This document shows, piece after piece, positions 62,805-64,000 of a stretch of DNA of 64,000 nt (positions are counted from its first letter, which is position 1; every line of letters begins with the position of its first letter). Origin of the DNA: Paenibacillus sp. Its GTDB lineage: Bacteria; Bacillota; Bacilli; Paenibacillales; NBRC-103111. A program made the position numbers and the translations under genes. The notes below the pieces were generated by a model. The model was given only the letters and a program-made list of their open reading frames with translations, was not told the DNA's origin and did not search any database. The stretch covers positions 211,219 through 275,218 of the forward strand of contig JAPSLM010000004.1 of NCBI GenBank assembly GCA_031180825.1, in the 5' to 3' direction.

Positions 62805-63722
62805 TTAATACAATCTGCGATAATAGTCACAAGTCTCTTTCAGTCCGTCGCGAAGCGAATAACGCGGCTGCCATTCAAGCAGTTGTGCAGCGGCCGTGTT
62901 GTCCAATCGGCTATGCACGATGTCGCCCGGGCGCGGAGCCCTATAGTCCGGCGCAAATGGTGTGCCGCATAACTCGCACATAAGCTGTAACAGCTCTTTG
63001 ACCGAGGTTTGTTCATTACAGCTAATATTAAACAAGCCGCGGCTGCCTTTTTCCAAAGCGGACATATTTGCAGAGACGATGTCTTTAACGTAAATAAAGT
63101 CGCGGGTTTGTTCGCCGTCGCCGAAAATGAGCGGCTGCTGGCCCCGCAGCAGCTTGTCCACAAAAATGGATACGACGCCGCCTTCGCCTTTCGGGTCCTG
63201 CCGGATGCCATAAACATTTGCGTATCGCAGAATGGTATAATCCAAACCATATAAGTGAGAAAACGCTTCAATGTAGTGCTCCGGCGTATGCTTCGAAATG
63301 CCGTAGAAGGATAGCGGCCGAAGCGGGTGTCGTTCGTCTACGCCCAAATATTCCGGAGTTCCGTAAACCGCGGCAGAAGAAGCATAAATCATCTTACGCA
63401 CGCCGTAATCACGGCACCGCTCCAGTAGGGCAATCGTCCCCAATATGTTAACTTTTGCGTCAAACATCGGGTTTTGAATTGAGGTTTGTACATCGATTTG
63501 CGCAGCGTGATGAATGACGATCTCCGGCTTTGCTTCGGCAAAAATTTCGGCGATCCGTTCGTCCAAAATATCTGCTTCGTAATAAGACGCTTGGTCATTC
63601 ATATGCTCCCGGTTTCCGGTAGACAGGTTATCGATCACGTAAACACGATGACCTCCTTCGATCAATGCATCTACAATGTGGGATGCAATAAATCCTGCAC
63701 CGCCAGTTACTAAAATATTCAT
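62805..63722 (-). CDS. NAD-dependent epimerase/dehydratase (UDP-glucose 4-epimerase-like)
   Basis: MNILVTGGAGFIASHIVDALIEGGHRVYVIDNLSTGNREHM; SSAAVYG; YGISKHTPEHY. Confidence 0.93.
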   Translation of the reverse strand: MNILVTGGAGFIASHIVDALIEGGHRVYVIDNLSTGNREHMNDQASYYEADILDERIAEIFAEAKPEIVIHHAAQIDVQTSIQNPMFDAKVNILGTIALLERCRDYGVRKMIYASSAAVYGTPEYLGVDERHPLRPLSFYGISKHTPEHYIEAFSHLYGLDYTILRYANVYGIRQDPKGEGGVVSIFVDKLLRGQQPLIFGDGEQTRDFIYVKDIVSANMSALEKGSRGLFNISCNEQTSVKELLQLMCELCGTPFAPDYRAPRPGDIVHSRLDNTAAAQLLEWQPRYSLRDGLKETCDYYRRLY

Positions 63723-63825
63723 GTAAAGACCTCCAACAAGTTCATTTAGTTCATTTATTTATGCTAGTTCGATCGCGCGGAAGACAGATTCTTCCTAAAA
63801 GAACGATTCTGCAATCGTCCGCAAG

Positions 63826-63999
63826 CTAGGCTTTGGCCGGGGCAGCGCCTTTCAGCGGCACTGTCCAGACGGCAGAGTCGATCCACGAGCGGTCGGAAAA
63901 TTCCCGTCCTTTGACGACGACCTTGTCTTGGTAAACCTGCACGTACATGCCTTGCGACGGGGATTTGGCTTTCCCGTTGGCTTTCGGGCGCGTTTTACC
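63826..63999 (-). CDS. C-terminal fragment of a protein cut by the right edge; family uncertain
   Basis: Reverse-strand open frame ending at stop 63826-63828: ...GKTRPKANGKAKSPSQGMYVQVYQDKVVVKGREFSDRSWIDSAVWTVPLKGAAPAKA*. Confidence 0.55.
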   Translation of the reverse strand, partial: GKTRPKANGKAKSPSQGMYVQVYQDKVVVKGREFSDRSWIDSAVWTVPLKGAAPAKA

Positions 64000-64000
64000 G

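Overview
This 64-kb window looks like a chromosomal segment of a spore-forming Paenibacillus-like Firmicute. The assignment rests on recognised protein families and gene order; no database search was run. The backbone follows the Bacillales order safA/exsA - bofC - ruvCAB - queA - tgt - yajC - spoVB - comN - secD/secF - recJ - apt - relA - dtd - hisS - aspS - tcdA - rarA - cymR - iscS - yrrD - AI-2E permease - alaS - ireB - yqgF - yrzB - mltG - U32 peptidases - pbpI. I found no tRNA, rRNA, CRISPR array, prophage or transposase. Most interesting observations: (1) a CotG-like Lys/Ser/His repeat protein directly followed by a CotH-family (spore coat protein kinase) gene, inserted between apt and relA; (2) a ~224-bp multi-hairpin element with perfect 13-bp terminal inverted repeats between ireB and yqgF, and a short hairpin after tgt sharing the same boundary sequence; (3) a SafA/ExsA-like spore protein with two classes of tandem repeats, cut by the left edge; (4) a promoter plus intrinsic terminator that could encode a very small RNA or attenuator upstream of rarA; (5) two T-box leaders (hisS-aspS and alaS); (6) a palindrome over the predicted yhbD-like promoter; (7) two small ORFs absent from the supplied track. 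Large ORFs antisense to housekeeping genes were treated as high-GC shadow ORFs.
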